From contig NZ_CP151273.1 in the NCBI RefSeq assembly GCF_038237375.1, positions 1,302,001-1,366,000 on the forward strand: 64,000 nucleotides of DNA, read 5' to 3'. A program made the position numbers and the translations under genes. Numbering within the stretch: the first letter of the stretch is position 1; each line of letters starts with the position of its first letter. The notes beneath the pieces were generated by a model, which worked only from the letters and a program-made list of their open reading frames with translations, did no database searches and had not been told where the DNA came from. Below, in pieces: positions 18,741 through 26,272 of the stretch. The DNA comes from Alcaligenes sp. SDU_A2. Lineage in GTDB: Bacteria > Pseudomonadota > Gammaproteobacteria > Burkholderiales > Burkholderiaceae_B.

Positions 18741-18878
18741 CGAGGGGCGCCCGCGCTGAGCGTGCACCGCATCGAAATCGGCACTCATCGTTGCAAACAG
18801 TGCATCGACCACCAGGCGCAGCTTGCGCAGCAGATGTGTCTGCGGCACCCAATCTTCAAGGCTGACGTAGCTGAACAT
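18741..18878 (-). pseudogene. IS5-family transposase, N-terminal fragment
   Basis: The first 46 residues (start MFSYVSLEDWVPQTHLLRKL, ending ADFDAVHAQRGRPS) match the well-known N-terminus of IS5-type transposases. After RGRPS the similarity stops and the frame continues with unrelated residues to 18543. The catalytic DDE part is absent, so this is a dead remnant. It marks insertion and deletion activity at the island's left side. Confidence 0.8.
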
Positions 18879-18970
18879 TCCCCCCGAAAGCTTTGATCGC
18901 CTCTCGTTGTCCTCGTCTGGCTTGTTCTCGGATCTATTTACACCGTAGCGGCCAACGCACACGCCCACGA

Positions 18971-19066
18971 GGGTTTTTCCAACGGTTTGTTAATGAACTG
19001 CCCAAGGGCAAAGTGCAGTATCCGGGAGTTGTTGACCACTACTACTCTGGAAGGCCCGCAGATTAA
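18971..19066 (+). pseudogene. Possible C-terminal fragment of an unknown protein
   Basis: One frame reads GFFQRFVNELPKGKVQYPG and then VVDHYYSGRPAD before a TAA at 19064. The composition looks like real coding sequence with a natural end, yet there is no start or upstream continuation past the IS fragment. I do not recognise the family. It may be the tail of a gene cut by the IS insertion. Confidence 0.3.
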
Positions 19067-19101
19067 AATCAGGATGCGAAAATCTCCTATCGGCGACCTC
19101 C

Positions 19102-19935
19102 ATGACGAAATCGTTTACATTTGACAGCCCCTTCGGGGCAAACGCCATCTTTTGGCTTTGTGGCCTACAAGAAGATGAGCGAGGCCCAACCCGCAGAATA
19201 GTTGAAGACCTCCAAGTTCAAGGCCGACTACCAATTCCAGTGAGGCAGGTCGATCTGAACTCGCCCGACGACTTGACTATCGCTATCCAGTGCTTATGCA
19301 GCATGGCCGCACGCGAAGGAGGAATCCGACCCATCGTACACCTTGACATGCACGGTAGCCCGAGCGATGGGATCAAAGCTGGGAATGGCTTCCTTGACTG
19401 GGAGTCGCTCGGCAATGCTCTTCGCGATTTGAACTCTACGACAGGCAATAAGCTCTTGGTCGTTGGTGGAGCATGCCATTCGCTTTCAACAATCCGTTCG
19501 CTTGACATTCACTCAGCGTCACCGTTCTATGCTCTCATTGCTCCTGAAGGAGAGATATTAACTGGTGTTCTCGAAGAGAAGGTTGTTCCGTTCTATGAAA
19601 CTCTTTTCAAAACGGGCTCATTGGATCAAGCCGCAGCACAGCTCGGTCAACCGTTTCGATACGTTCATTGCGAGAAAGTCCTCTTCATCATACTTGCTCG
19701 GTATATCAAGAATGGCTTGAAGGGAAGAACACTTGAGGAGCGCCGGGAACGACTGCTTACCGAAGTTTTTCTAGGACATGAAGATAAGACGCCTGACGCG
19801 ATCAGGCGAGCCCGTGCGGCGATTAAGGACGGCCTGAAGCCCACACAGGATCTCGTAAACCGATACGCCGGCCCCTTCCTTTGTAACCGTCCTTGCGGAT
19901 TTTCCATCGAAGACTTACTCAATATGGTCTCTTGA
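19102..19935 (+). CDS. Caspase-like (clan CD fold) protein
   Basis: The 277-residue protein has two hallmarks of caspase-type proteases: a hydrophobic strand ending in His-Gly (PIVHLDMHG, His84) and a second ending in Ala-Cys (LLVVGGACHS, Cys125), 41 residues apart. A third strand (SPFYALIAPEGEI) follows, as expected for the fold. The C-terminal half is helical and charged (LEERRERLLTEVFLGHED) without a recognised domain. No signal peptide or membrane segment is seen, so it should be cytosolic. The G+C content looks lower than in flanking genes. No good ribosome binding site precedes the ATG. Function by homology is not known to me; a protease effector is inferred. Confidence 0.65.
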   Translation: MTKSFTFDSPFGANAIFWLCGLQEDERGPTRRIVEDLQVQGRLPIPVRQVDLNSPDDLTIAIQCLCSMAAREGGIRPIVHLDMHGSPSDGIKAGNGFLDWESLGNALRDLNSTTGNKLLVVGGACHSLSTIRSLDIHSASPFYALIAPEGEILTGVLEEKVVPFYETLFKTGSLDQAAAQLGQPFRYVHCEKVLFIILARYIKNGLKGRTLEERRERLLTEVFLGHEDKTPDAIRRARAAIKDGLKPTQDLVNRYAGPFLCNRPCGFSIEDLLNMVS

Positions 19936-20098
19936 CTTCTGTAGACCTTCTTAGAGCTATCTCCAGGGGATAGTTGCAACATACAGGCCCTCCGCACGTA
20001 TCCAAATTGGCGTTCTGTCCGTGCGGTTTGTTGTTGACAGCCAGCCACCGACCTGTCCCGATGCTGGCGACTCGCTCATTACCTGCCGAGTCGTCGCT

Positions 20099-20314
20099 AT
20101 GCCAAACGAAACCTTCCTGCTCAACCTCGGGGCGCTGTGCAGAGTCATGTCGCTGACGCTGCACACTCATCACTTTTCCCGTATCTGGCACGGTCGCGCT
20201 GCTGCTGGCAGGCCAGGTAGCGTCGGTCTGAATGGGCACCTCTCGATTATGAGCAAGCTGCGGCGCGGTGTCGAACAGGGCGATCCGTACAGCAACTGGT
20301 GGATCACCATAAAA
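20099..20314 (+). pseudogene. PFL_4669-type integrating-element gene, fragment
   Basis: The frame reads LGALCRVMSLTLHTHHFSR, then IWHGRAAAGRPGSVGLNGHL and EQGDPYSNWWITIK, the N-terminal signature of the PFL_4669 family (TIGR03761) found in PFGI-1-type integrative elements. After WWITIK the similarity ends abruptly, so only about 70 of the expected 200 or more residues remain. This element type differs from the Tn4371 type downstream, so at least two elements have left debris here. Confidence 0.7.
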
Positions 20315-20363
20315 GCAAGGATAATCGAAGCGGCCTACTACGAAATGTCTATACAGGGGGAAC

Positions 20364-21167
20364 GTGTTGAAATCTGATGACTTAGCCGAACATACGCTGA
20401 CACAGCTAGGTTTCAGCGTAGAAAAACTGCCCGAATCCACGGAAAGGGGCAAGAAGATGCCGGATTTTCTCGTGCGGCATGGTTCCTCTAGCGCTTTGGT
20501 GGAAGCCAAGCTTAAGGGCGACGATCCTGATGAGGCCTCCGTGCGGGAGAAAACCTTGGATACCGGCGAAGTCTACGTCTCCGATCACGAACTCGGTCGA
20601 GACGAGACCCTCTCGGGCATCGTTCGAAATGGCTCGAAGCAGTTGAAGGCCGAAACAGGAGTCGAAGCTGACTTTAAGGTTATTTTCGTCCTGATGGATT
20701 GCATCAATGCTCGTGTTGTAAGCGAGCAGCTCGTCGATACGCTGTACGGCAGAACGAGCGTCATCGAATATGGCAAACCACCTCAACCCAAGCCTTGCTA
20801 TTTCTACAGAAACAGCGATTTCTACAGAAGGCAGGAGACCGATGCGGCAATTGTCGGTCATGTGCAGGCGCACGGCGGCACTACGACATTGAGAATCTGC
20901 CTCAATCCTTATTCGCCACGCTATCAGAAACTCAAAGCATCCGAGTTCCTGCTGCCATTTGGTCAAGCAGTGTTAGACCCGATCCATGAAGAAGAAGCCG
21001 GCCAGGCCTATATCCCCGACGCCGAGGTTGAAAGAAGGGAACAGGAGTTCACGCGGGTTTTCTCCCTCTACGATCCAGTTCTTCATCATCTCGCCAAAAA
21101 ATACAAAACAGCGCCGCTTCTACGTCTCGACTTCAATGCACCGGAGTTTGCCATTCGGTCACGATAA
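20364..21167 (+). CDS. PD-(D/E)XK nuclease-like protein
   Basis: The 267-residue protein has Pro33-Asp34 in KKMPDFLV followed by Glu47-Ala-Lys49 in SSALVEAKLK, the spacing and strand pattern of the PD-(D/E)XK nuclease core as in restriction and other defence enzymes. The rest (DETLSGIVRNGSKQLKAETG, a helix after the core) also fits. No helicase or methylase is attached. The start may be GTG 20364 or TTG 20367; AGGGGGA at 20354-20360 precedes both. It stands between fragments of two integrative elements and close to the caspase-like gene on the same strand. The target is unknown. Confidence 0.65.
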   Translation: MLKSDDLAEHTLTQLGFSVEKLPESTERGKKMPDFLVRHGSSSALVEAKLKGDDPDEASVREKTLDTGEVYVSDHELGRDETLSGIVRNGSKQLKAETGVEADFKVIFVLMDCINARVVSEQLVDTLYGRTSVIEYGKPPQPKPCYFYRNSDFYRRQETDAAIVGHVQAHGGTTTLRICLNPYSPRYQKLKASEFLLPFGQAVLDPIHEEEAGQAYIPDAEVERREQEFTRVFSLYDPVLHHLAKKYKTAPLLRLDFNAPEFAIRSR

Positions 21168-21261
21168 TTTCGTCTGATGTGGTTTCAACCTGGCAGGCGG
21201 GCGTTGCATCCACCGGTTGAATCCGCAGCCGATAGCTGTCAGTATAAAATTTCGTATTTTT

Positions 21262-21489
21262 TTACTTTCTGTCCGACTCACTCCTTCGAAAACCTCGATC
21301 CCCTGCCATGAAGGCTTCCAGCATGTGCGGGATCAGGGTCGCCGCATCGACCGCCTCTCCATACGCCTGCGCATGCAGCGCGGCGTAGCGATCGAGATCG
21401 GCTTTCAAGCTGGCCGGGCAAGCGAAGGTCAGCTTCACGCTCTCGGTCTTGGGCAGCGGCCCCAGCCGCAGTTTCCTGGTTGTGCTCAT
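21262..21489 (-). CDS. DUF2274 family protein of Tn4371-type element
   Basis: This 75-residue protein (MSTTRKLRLGPLPKTESVKL) contains the ribbon-helix-helix-like LTFACPASLKADLDRYAALH segment of DUF2274. In Tn4371-like elements a DUF2274 gene follows trbI, as here, with a four-base ATGA overlap. The role is unproven; a small DNA-binding regulator is plausible. It marks the conjugation-module end of the element remnant. Confidence 0.8.
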   Translation of the reverse strand: MSTTRKLRLGPLPKTESVKLTFACPASLKADLDRYAALHAQAYGEAVDAATLIPHMLEAFMAGDRGFRRSESDRK

Positions 21490-22748
21490 CGTGAAGTCCC
21501 CTTGTTGAAGAACAGCGGCTGATAGGGCCGCAGCACCAGATCGCGGTTGACGATGATGCGCACCGGCAAGCCCGGGCGGCTGGTCAGCGTGGGCTGGATG
21601 TTGAGGTTGCGCCGGGTCACTTCCTGGCCGACCTGGTTCACGGTGTCCTGCAGGCTGTCGCGCCCGGCAATGATGACGCGATCACCGTCCTGGCGGTTCT
21701 CGGGTGCGGCCAGCTCGGCCCCCACGCCCAGCAGCGTGGTCAGCACGGCACCGGCAAAGATCCGATCCCAATGCCAGTCCACGTCGTCTTCCAGGCCGGC
21801 ATAGCCTGCGGGGTCGGTGCCGATCAGGTTGTCGAGCGTGAGCGATGACGTATCCGGCAGGATGATGCGGTTCCACATCACCTGCACGCGGCTCTGGCCG
21901 TAGCTGACTTGGCTGTTGTACTTGCCCAGGATGCGCGAATCCTGCGGGATCAGCAGGAACTTGCCAGTGGCCGTGTCATAGATCGGCTCCGTCACCGTGG
22001 CGATCACGTCGCCCGGCAGGTCGGACTTGATGCCCGTGACCAGAGCCCCGGCAATGACCGTTCCGGCCATCACCTGATACGGCGAGGTGGGCATTTGCAG
22101 GTTGCCGGAATTGCGGGTTTCCGTAGAGCCGCCTGTCAGGAACGCCTCTTTCTGGTCTTGCCGGTTCTGTACGGCGGTCGGGTCGGCAGGCTGGGCCGCC
22201 GTCGAGGCCGGGCCAGCCGCCAGCGGGTCGAACGCCGCATTGGCGGCGACCTGCGTTTGCGCCACTGGCGCGGCTGCCTGCGCCCCCGAACGGAAGAACA
22301 CGGACGAAGTCGCCGCCGCTTCGGCTTCCTTGCGCAGCGCGTCGTTGGGATCATGGCCGGGGGCCGCGTAGGCGGCCGTTACTGGCTGCTGCGACTTCAC
22401 GATGGCCGGGCCGAGATCGCCCGGTAGCGGCGGCCCCAGCTCCGGCACGGCAGGCGGCAAGGCCGGCGGCAGCTTGGAGTAGTCCGCTGGCAGCGCGTCC
22501 AGCCCTTCGGACTTCGAGACGCGATCGACGTTGTAAAGCTCGGTCTGCTCGCCTGCGCCGCGCCGCTGCGGTTGCAGCGACCACATCAGCGCGCCGAGCA
22601 CGGCGACCGACAGGCCACCGGCGAGGATCGCCAGCGTGCGCCGGTTCAGGCGCGTGACCGGGCGCGGTTGGGCGCGCAGCGCCACCGCCTCGGGAGCCAC
22701 CTTGCCCGCCTTCGGCGTGGCAAGGTCGGGAATGTCGTCCTGGCTCAT
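21486..22748 (-). CDS. trbI: Conjugal transfer protein TrbI (VirB10-like)
   Basis: TrbI spans the envelope and links the inner and outer parts of the type IV secretion channel. The 420-residue product has a short cytoplasmic part, one membrane helix (about 37-58, RRTLAILAGGLSVAVLGALM), a proline-rich stretch (LPPALPPAVPELGPPLPG) and the VirB10 beta-barrel core (SPYQVMAGTVIAGALVTGI, GQSRVQVMWNRIILPD). It appears intact, but its partners other than a damaged trbG are missing, so it cannot act in transfer alone. Confidence 0.92.
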   Translation of the reverse strand: MSQDDIPDLATPKAGKVAPEAVALRAQPRPVTRLNRRTLAILAGGLSVAVLGALMWSLQPQRRGAGEQTELYNVDRVSKSEGLDALPADYSKLPPALPPAVPELGPPLPGDLGPAIVKSQQPVTAAYAAPGHDPNDALRKEAEAAATSSVFFRSGAQAAAPVAQTQVAANAAFDPLAAGPASTAAQPADPTAVQNRQDQKEAFLTGGSTETRNSGNLQMPTSPYQVMAGTVIAGALVTGIKSDLPGDVIATVTEPIYDTATGKFLLIPQDSRILGKYNSQVSYGQSRVQVMWNRIILPDTSSLTLDNLIGTDPAGYAGLEDDVDWHWDRIFAGAVLTTLLGVGAELAAPENRQDGDRVIIAGRDSLQDTVNQVGQEVTRRNLNIQPTLTSRPGLPVRIIVNRDLVLRPYQPLFFNKGTSR

Positions 22749-22750
22749 GC

Positions 22751-23410
22751 TCAGTTCCTCCCGGCGATGCCATCCGTGCGCTCGATGCGCACCACATCGC
22801 CCTTGTCAGCGCCCAGGCGCAGTTCGGCCGCGCCGAAGAGCCGATCCACGATGTAGTACGGCGAACGGAAGCGGTAGTTCACCAGTTGCCCGTCGCCCTG
22901 CGCGCCGATGAGGAACAACGGCGGCAGCTCGCCCTGGGCGATGCTTGCCGGGAACTGGATATAGACCTTTTCGCCATCATCGAAGGCACGCAGCGGCTTC
23001 CACGGCGGATTGCTGCCGCTGATCGCATAGCGAAAGCGGATGTTCTCCAGAGACAGGCCCGCATCGACAGGCGCGGCAGCGTGGGCAGCCTGTGCCTGGC
23101 GCTGCAAGGCCAGCATCCGATCCTTGGGGTAGTCCCAGGACACCGACGCCATCCACGCCTTGTCGGTCGAAGTCAGTTCCAGCAGGTACGTCCTGCGGCT
23201 GGTGGTGATGACCAGATTGGTCTTCAAGCTGGAACGGATAGGTTTGACCAGCACATTGACCCGCAGATCGGCCCCGCTGCCGCTGGAGGTGTCACCCACG
23301 ATCCAGCGCACAGTATCGCCCGCAGCGACCGTCACCAGTTCCTCGCCAGGCTGGAGCGCGATCACCGTCACGCGGCCCACCGACGCATAGACCTGGTACA
23401 GCGCGCCATC
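22751..23410 (-). pseudogene. trbG: TrbG (VirB9-like), 5' truncated
   Basis: The C-terminal TrbG part is clear: LYQVYASVGRVTVIALQPGE, AAGDTVRWIVGDTSSGSG, NLVITTSRRTYLLELTSTD and the end YYIVDRLFGAAELRLG. About the first 100 or more residues, including the signal peptide, are absent. Upstream of GAT at 23410 the DNA instead encodes a DUF1016 protein in another frame. The break is a deletion junction, not a sequencing-type frameshift. The frame is technically open to 23482, but that extension is unrelated. Confidence 0.9.
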
Positions 23411-23628
23411 AACTGCTCGCCGTAACCAGCCCGCCGCCTGCCTTTCTGCTCGGCTTCGACGATCCGGCGGCCAATCTCCCAATAGCTGGCCGTCATCAGC
23501 GCATTGACACTGCGCGCCGCTGCTTGGCGCGCCGCGTCCAGCAGCTCCACGATGCCGCCGTGGATGCCGGCATAGCCAGCTGGTAAGGCGGTGCGTTTCC
23601 CCGCTGCCACAGGCGTCTTCCTTGTCAT
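23405..23628 (-). pseudogene. DUF1016/YhcG-type nuclease gene, 3' truncated
   Basis: The first 74 residues (GGIVELLDAARQAAARSVNA, LMTASYWEIGRRIVEAEQKG) match the N-terminal domain of YhcG/DUF1016 proteins, whose C-terminal half is a PDDEXK nuclease domain. The sequence breaks after GYGEQLM and runs into trbG in another frame, so the nuclease half is lost. Its ATG overlaps the integrase stop by four bases, showing that the two were coupled in the parent element. Confidence 0.85.
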
Positions 23629-24824
23629 GCTGTCACCTCCATAGAACGGGACGCCCCGGTAATCGCCAGCCGCCGATTCGCCACCAGTTCGGCCGCATCC
23701 CGCACCGGCTTGTCCTCGGTATGAACATAGTGCATAAACATCGCCACGGTCTTGTGACCTGTGAGCTTCATGCCCACCTTGGTTGGCACGCCCGAGTTGG
23801 CAATATCGGTGGTCGCCCGGTGGCGGATGCCGTGCGTGCCGACGTGCGGCACACCAGCGGCCTTGAGCGCGCGCGTCCAGCCGCCGTAGTGTTCACCGTG
23901 GGTCATGTGCCGAGTCGGATCGTTGGGCGACGGCAGAACGTAGGGGCAGCCTTCCCGGCGCGGTGCGGTGGACAGCAGCCGATAGGCTTCCTCACTCATC
24001 GGCTTGGAGATGCCGCCGGTCTTGCTGTCAGGCCAGACGACGCGGCGGTTTTCCAGATCAATCCAATCCCACTCCAACGGGCAGATTTCGGAGCGGCGTG
24101 CGGCAAACTCGAATTGCAGGCGGATCGCCAGCGGGATGACGTAGTTCTCCAGTCCTTCCCCCTCCAAGTGCTCCAACTGGCGGAAGATCCGCACCAGCTC
24201 ATCGTCCACGATGAGCCGGGTTTCCTTGCCGGGCGGATACATCGGGACGTGGCGGCATGGATTCGTGCCGTCAGGGCGCAGCCCCCACACTTCGGCCAAG
24301 TTGAACATCTTGCGCAGCACGCCAAAGGTGCGATTCGCTTCTGCCTGCTTGTAGGCCAGCTTCTTCATCAGCGCAGCCACGTCGGGGCGCTTCACGTCCT
24401 GCACCTTCATCCGGCCCATGATCGGGATGATGCAACGGTCGATGACGCCCTGATAGCCGCGCTGCGTGCTGGGCTTGTTGCGCTGCTTGGAGTAGTCCTC
24501 CATGAAGGTGTGGCAAAACTCCTTCATGGTCGGTGCCTTGCGGGCGGCGTTCTTGGCTGCGCTGGGGTCGCCGCCCTTGCGCACCTCGGCCAGCCACTCC
24601 TGCGCCATCGTGCGTGCCTGGTCGACCGTCAGTTCCCCGTACTGGCCCAAAGCGGGTTTGCGGCGCTCGCCAGCGTTCGTGCGGTACTGGAGCATGAACA
24701 CCTTGCGGCCTGCCGGGGTGATCTTGCACAGGAAGCCAGGCACTACGGTATCCCGCAGTTCGATGGCCTTGTCTTGGGGTTGTGCCGCATCGACTGCGGA
24801 CTTGGTTAGCTTGATCTTCGCCAT
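23625..24824 (-). CDS. int: Tyrosine site-specific integrase, Tn4371 family
   Basis: The 399-residue integrase has an N-terminal arm-binding domain (KIKLTKSAVDAAQPQDK, DUF4102-like), a SAM-like core-binding domain, and a catalytic domain with Arg243 (ARRSE), Lys268, His331 and Arg334 (HGIRHR), His357 (TGHK) and Tyr366 (MHYVH). All catalytic residues are present, so it may be active. Together with trbGI and DUF2274 it identifies a Tn4371-type element. Its 5' side lies about 170 bases from the yccA terminator, where an attachment site would be expected. Confidence 0.92.
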   Translation of the reverse strand: MAKIKLTKSAVDAAQPQDKAIELRDTVVPGFLCKITPAGRKVFMLQYRTNAGERRKPALGQYGELTVDQARTMAQEWLAEVRKGGDPSAAKNAARKAPTMKEFCHTFMEDYSKQRNKPSTQRGYQGVIDRCIIPIMGRMKVQDVKRPDVAALMKKLAYKQAEANRTFGVLRKMFNLAEVWGLRPDGTNPCRHVPMYPPGKETRLIVDDELVRIFRQLEHLEGEGLENYVIPLAIRLQFEFAARRSEICPLEWDWIDLENRRVVWPDSKTGGISKPMSEEAYRLLSTAPRREGCPYVLPSPNDPTRHMTHGEHYGGWTRALKAAGVPHVGTHGIRHRATTDIANSGVPTKVGMKLTGHKTVAMFMHYVHTEDKPVRDAAELVANRRLAITGASRSMEVTA

Positions 24825-25000
24825 GATGACTCCTCGGAAAGCCCGGTTTCCAAGAGCCGCATGGGAGCCACGCGAGGGGAAGCCGGGTCAAGTTTCGGAA
24901 AGCACCGGCATATGTTGAACTAGCCTAAGTTATTGATAAACCTGCTGTATCGAGCCTTGGCGTAGTCCAGCAAATTGCGGTACTGGAGTCATCGTGAAAC

Positions 25001-25027
25001 AAAAAAAACCCCCTGATGGACAGGGGG
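25001..25027 (-). terminator. Rho-independent terminator of yccA
   Basis: Read on the minus strand, CCCCCTG and CAGGGGG arms with a five-base loop are followed by eight T. It lies 22 bases after the yccA stop and borders the accessory island. Confidence 0.9.
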
Positions 25028-25048
25028 CTGAACGATTCAGAAAACCGT

Positions 25049-25759
25049 TTATTCGCGGTCGCCGCCAAGGACGCCCAACAGCACCAGCAGGTTGCTGAAG
25101 ATATTGTAGACGTCCAGGTAAATGGCCAGCGTGGCCGAGACGTAGTTGGTTTCGCCGCCGTTGATGACGCGCTGCAGGTCAACCAGCAGGAAGGCCGAGA
25201 AAATACCGATGGCCAGCACCGAGATGGTCAGCATCAGGGCGGGCAGTTGCAGAAAGATATTGGCCAGAGCCGCTACCAAGATGATGACCGCGCCGATGAA
25301 CAAGAACTTCTGCATGCCGGAGAAGTCGCGCTTGGACGTGCTGGCGACTGTTGCCATGGCAGCGAACACGGCGGCTGTGCCACCGAAGGCCAGCATAATC
25401 AGCTGCGAGCCGTTACCCATGCCCAGCACGAAACCGAGCAGGCGCGAGAGCATGATGCCCATGAAGAAGGTAAATGCCATCAGCAGGGCGACGCCCAGCG
25501 AACTGTTCTTGTTGCGTTCGACCAGGAACATCAGGCCGAAGGCACCGACCAGAAAGACGATGGCGCTCAGGCCAGGGCTGGCACCCATGACCCGGTTGAT
25601 GCCGGAGGTCAGGCCAAGCAGGGCACCCAGCACGGTGGGTACCATGGACAGGGCCAGCAGCCAGTAGGTATTGCGCAGGACGCGATTGCGCGCAATCAGC
25701 GACTGTGCGCCCAGGGAGCCATTGTGCTCAGGCAGGCTGGATTGACGAAATTCGCTCAT
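25049..25759 (-). CDS. yccA: Bax inhibitor-1/YccA family membrane protein
   Basis: This 236-residue protein has seven hydrophobic segments and the BI-1/YccA pattern, including LLAFTFFMGIMLS-like and VYNIFSNLLVLLGVLGGDRE at the C-terminus. In E. coli YccA binds and modulates the FtsH protease; related proteins act as calcium leak channels. It is a single gene with its own terminator. Confidence 0.92.
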   Translation of the reverse strand: MSEFRQSSLPEHNGSLGAQSLIARNRVLRNTYWLLALSMVPTVLGALLGLTSGINRVMGASPGLSAIVFLVGAFGLMFLVERNKNSSLGVALLMAFTFFMGIMLSRLLGFVLGMGNGSQLIMLAFGGTAAVFAAMATVASTSKRDFSGMQKFLFIGAVIILVAALANIFLQLPALMLTISVLAIGIFSAFLLVDLQRVINGGETNYVSATLAIYLDVYNIFSNLLVLLGVLGGDRE

Positions 25760-25844
25760 GGTGATTCCTTAGAATACAAGTGGGATCAGTTCCACAGAAT
25801 AACTGACAAGTACCTGAACAATCAAGATAGGCAAGGAGCTGGCC

Positions 25845-26270
25845 TTAGTGCTGATCCAGCTTGTGGGCATGCACATCACAACCCTGGGCTTGATAGAGCC
25901 GCCAGCGTTCGCGGGCCTGCAGGCGGTCGGATTCGCGCTGGGAAACAATTTCGAGCACACGCGTAAACCGCTCGAAACCGGGCGGGCACTGCGTGTCCAG
26001 GTTCAGCAGCCATGTCTGGTCGTCGTTGGGTACAGGAGCGCTGGAGGTCAGGACCACAGGCGTGTCCGGAGCCAGTGGATCATCCGCGCCTACGTGCGGC
26101 ACGAAGGCCGTGGATTCAAAGCCCCACAGCAAACGGTCGAAGCGGGCCAACTGGCGTGTGTCCGATACGTACACGACGACCCGTCGGCCTGCCTCGTAGT
26201 GCTTGCGCACGACCTCGCAGGCCATGCGCAAGCGATCCGGCGCGCCGAAAGCGAAATCGACGCGGCTCAT
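25845..26270 (-). CDS. holC: DNA polymerase III subunit chi
   Basis: HolC links the clamp-loader to single-strand binding protein. The 141-residue protein begins MSRVDFAFGAPDRLRMACEV and has the VVVYVSDTRQLARFDRLLWG and FVPHVGADDP segments typical of chi. It starts two bases after the pepA stop codon, the usual pepA-holC arrangement. Confidence 0.92.
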   Translation of the reverse strand: MSRVDFAFGAPDRLRMACEVVRKHYEAGRRVVVYVSDTRQLARFDRLLWGFESTAFVPHVGADDPLAPDTPVVLTSSAPVPNDDQTWLLNLDTQCPPGFERFTRVLEIVSQRESDRLQARERWRLYQAQGCDVHAHKLDQH

Positions 26271-26272
26271 CC

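Noticed and set aside
19919-20509. 196-codon minus-strand frame across the PFL_4669 fragment
   Set aside because: The plus strand carries the recognisable protein; the minus frame overlaps the nuclease gene and has no family features.
21230-21262. T-run near the DUF2274 end as attachment site
   Set aside because: No exact counterpart at the integrase end; low-complexity T-runs are not sufficient evidence.
23410-23482. Upstream extension of the trbG frame as a new N-terminus
   Set aside because: The residues are out-of-frame YhcG coding sequence; the open frame is accidental.
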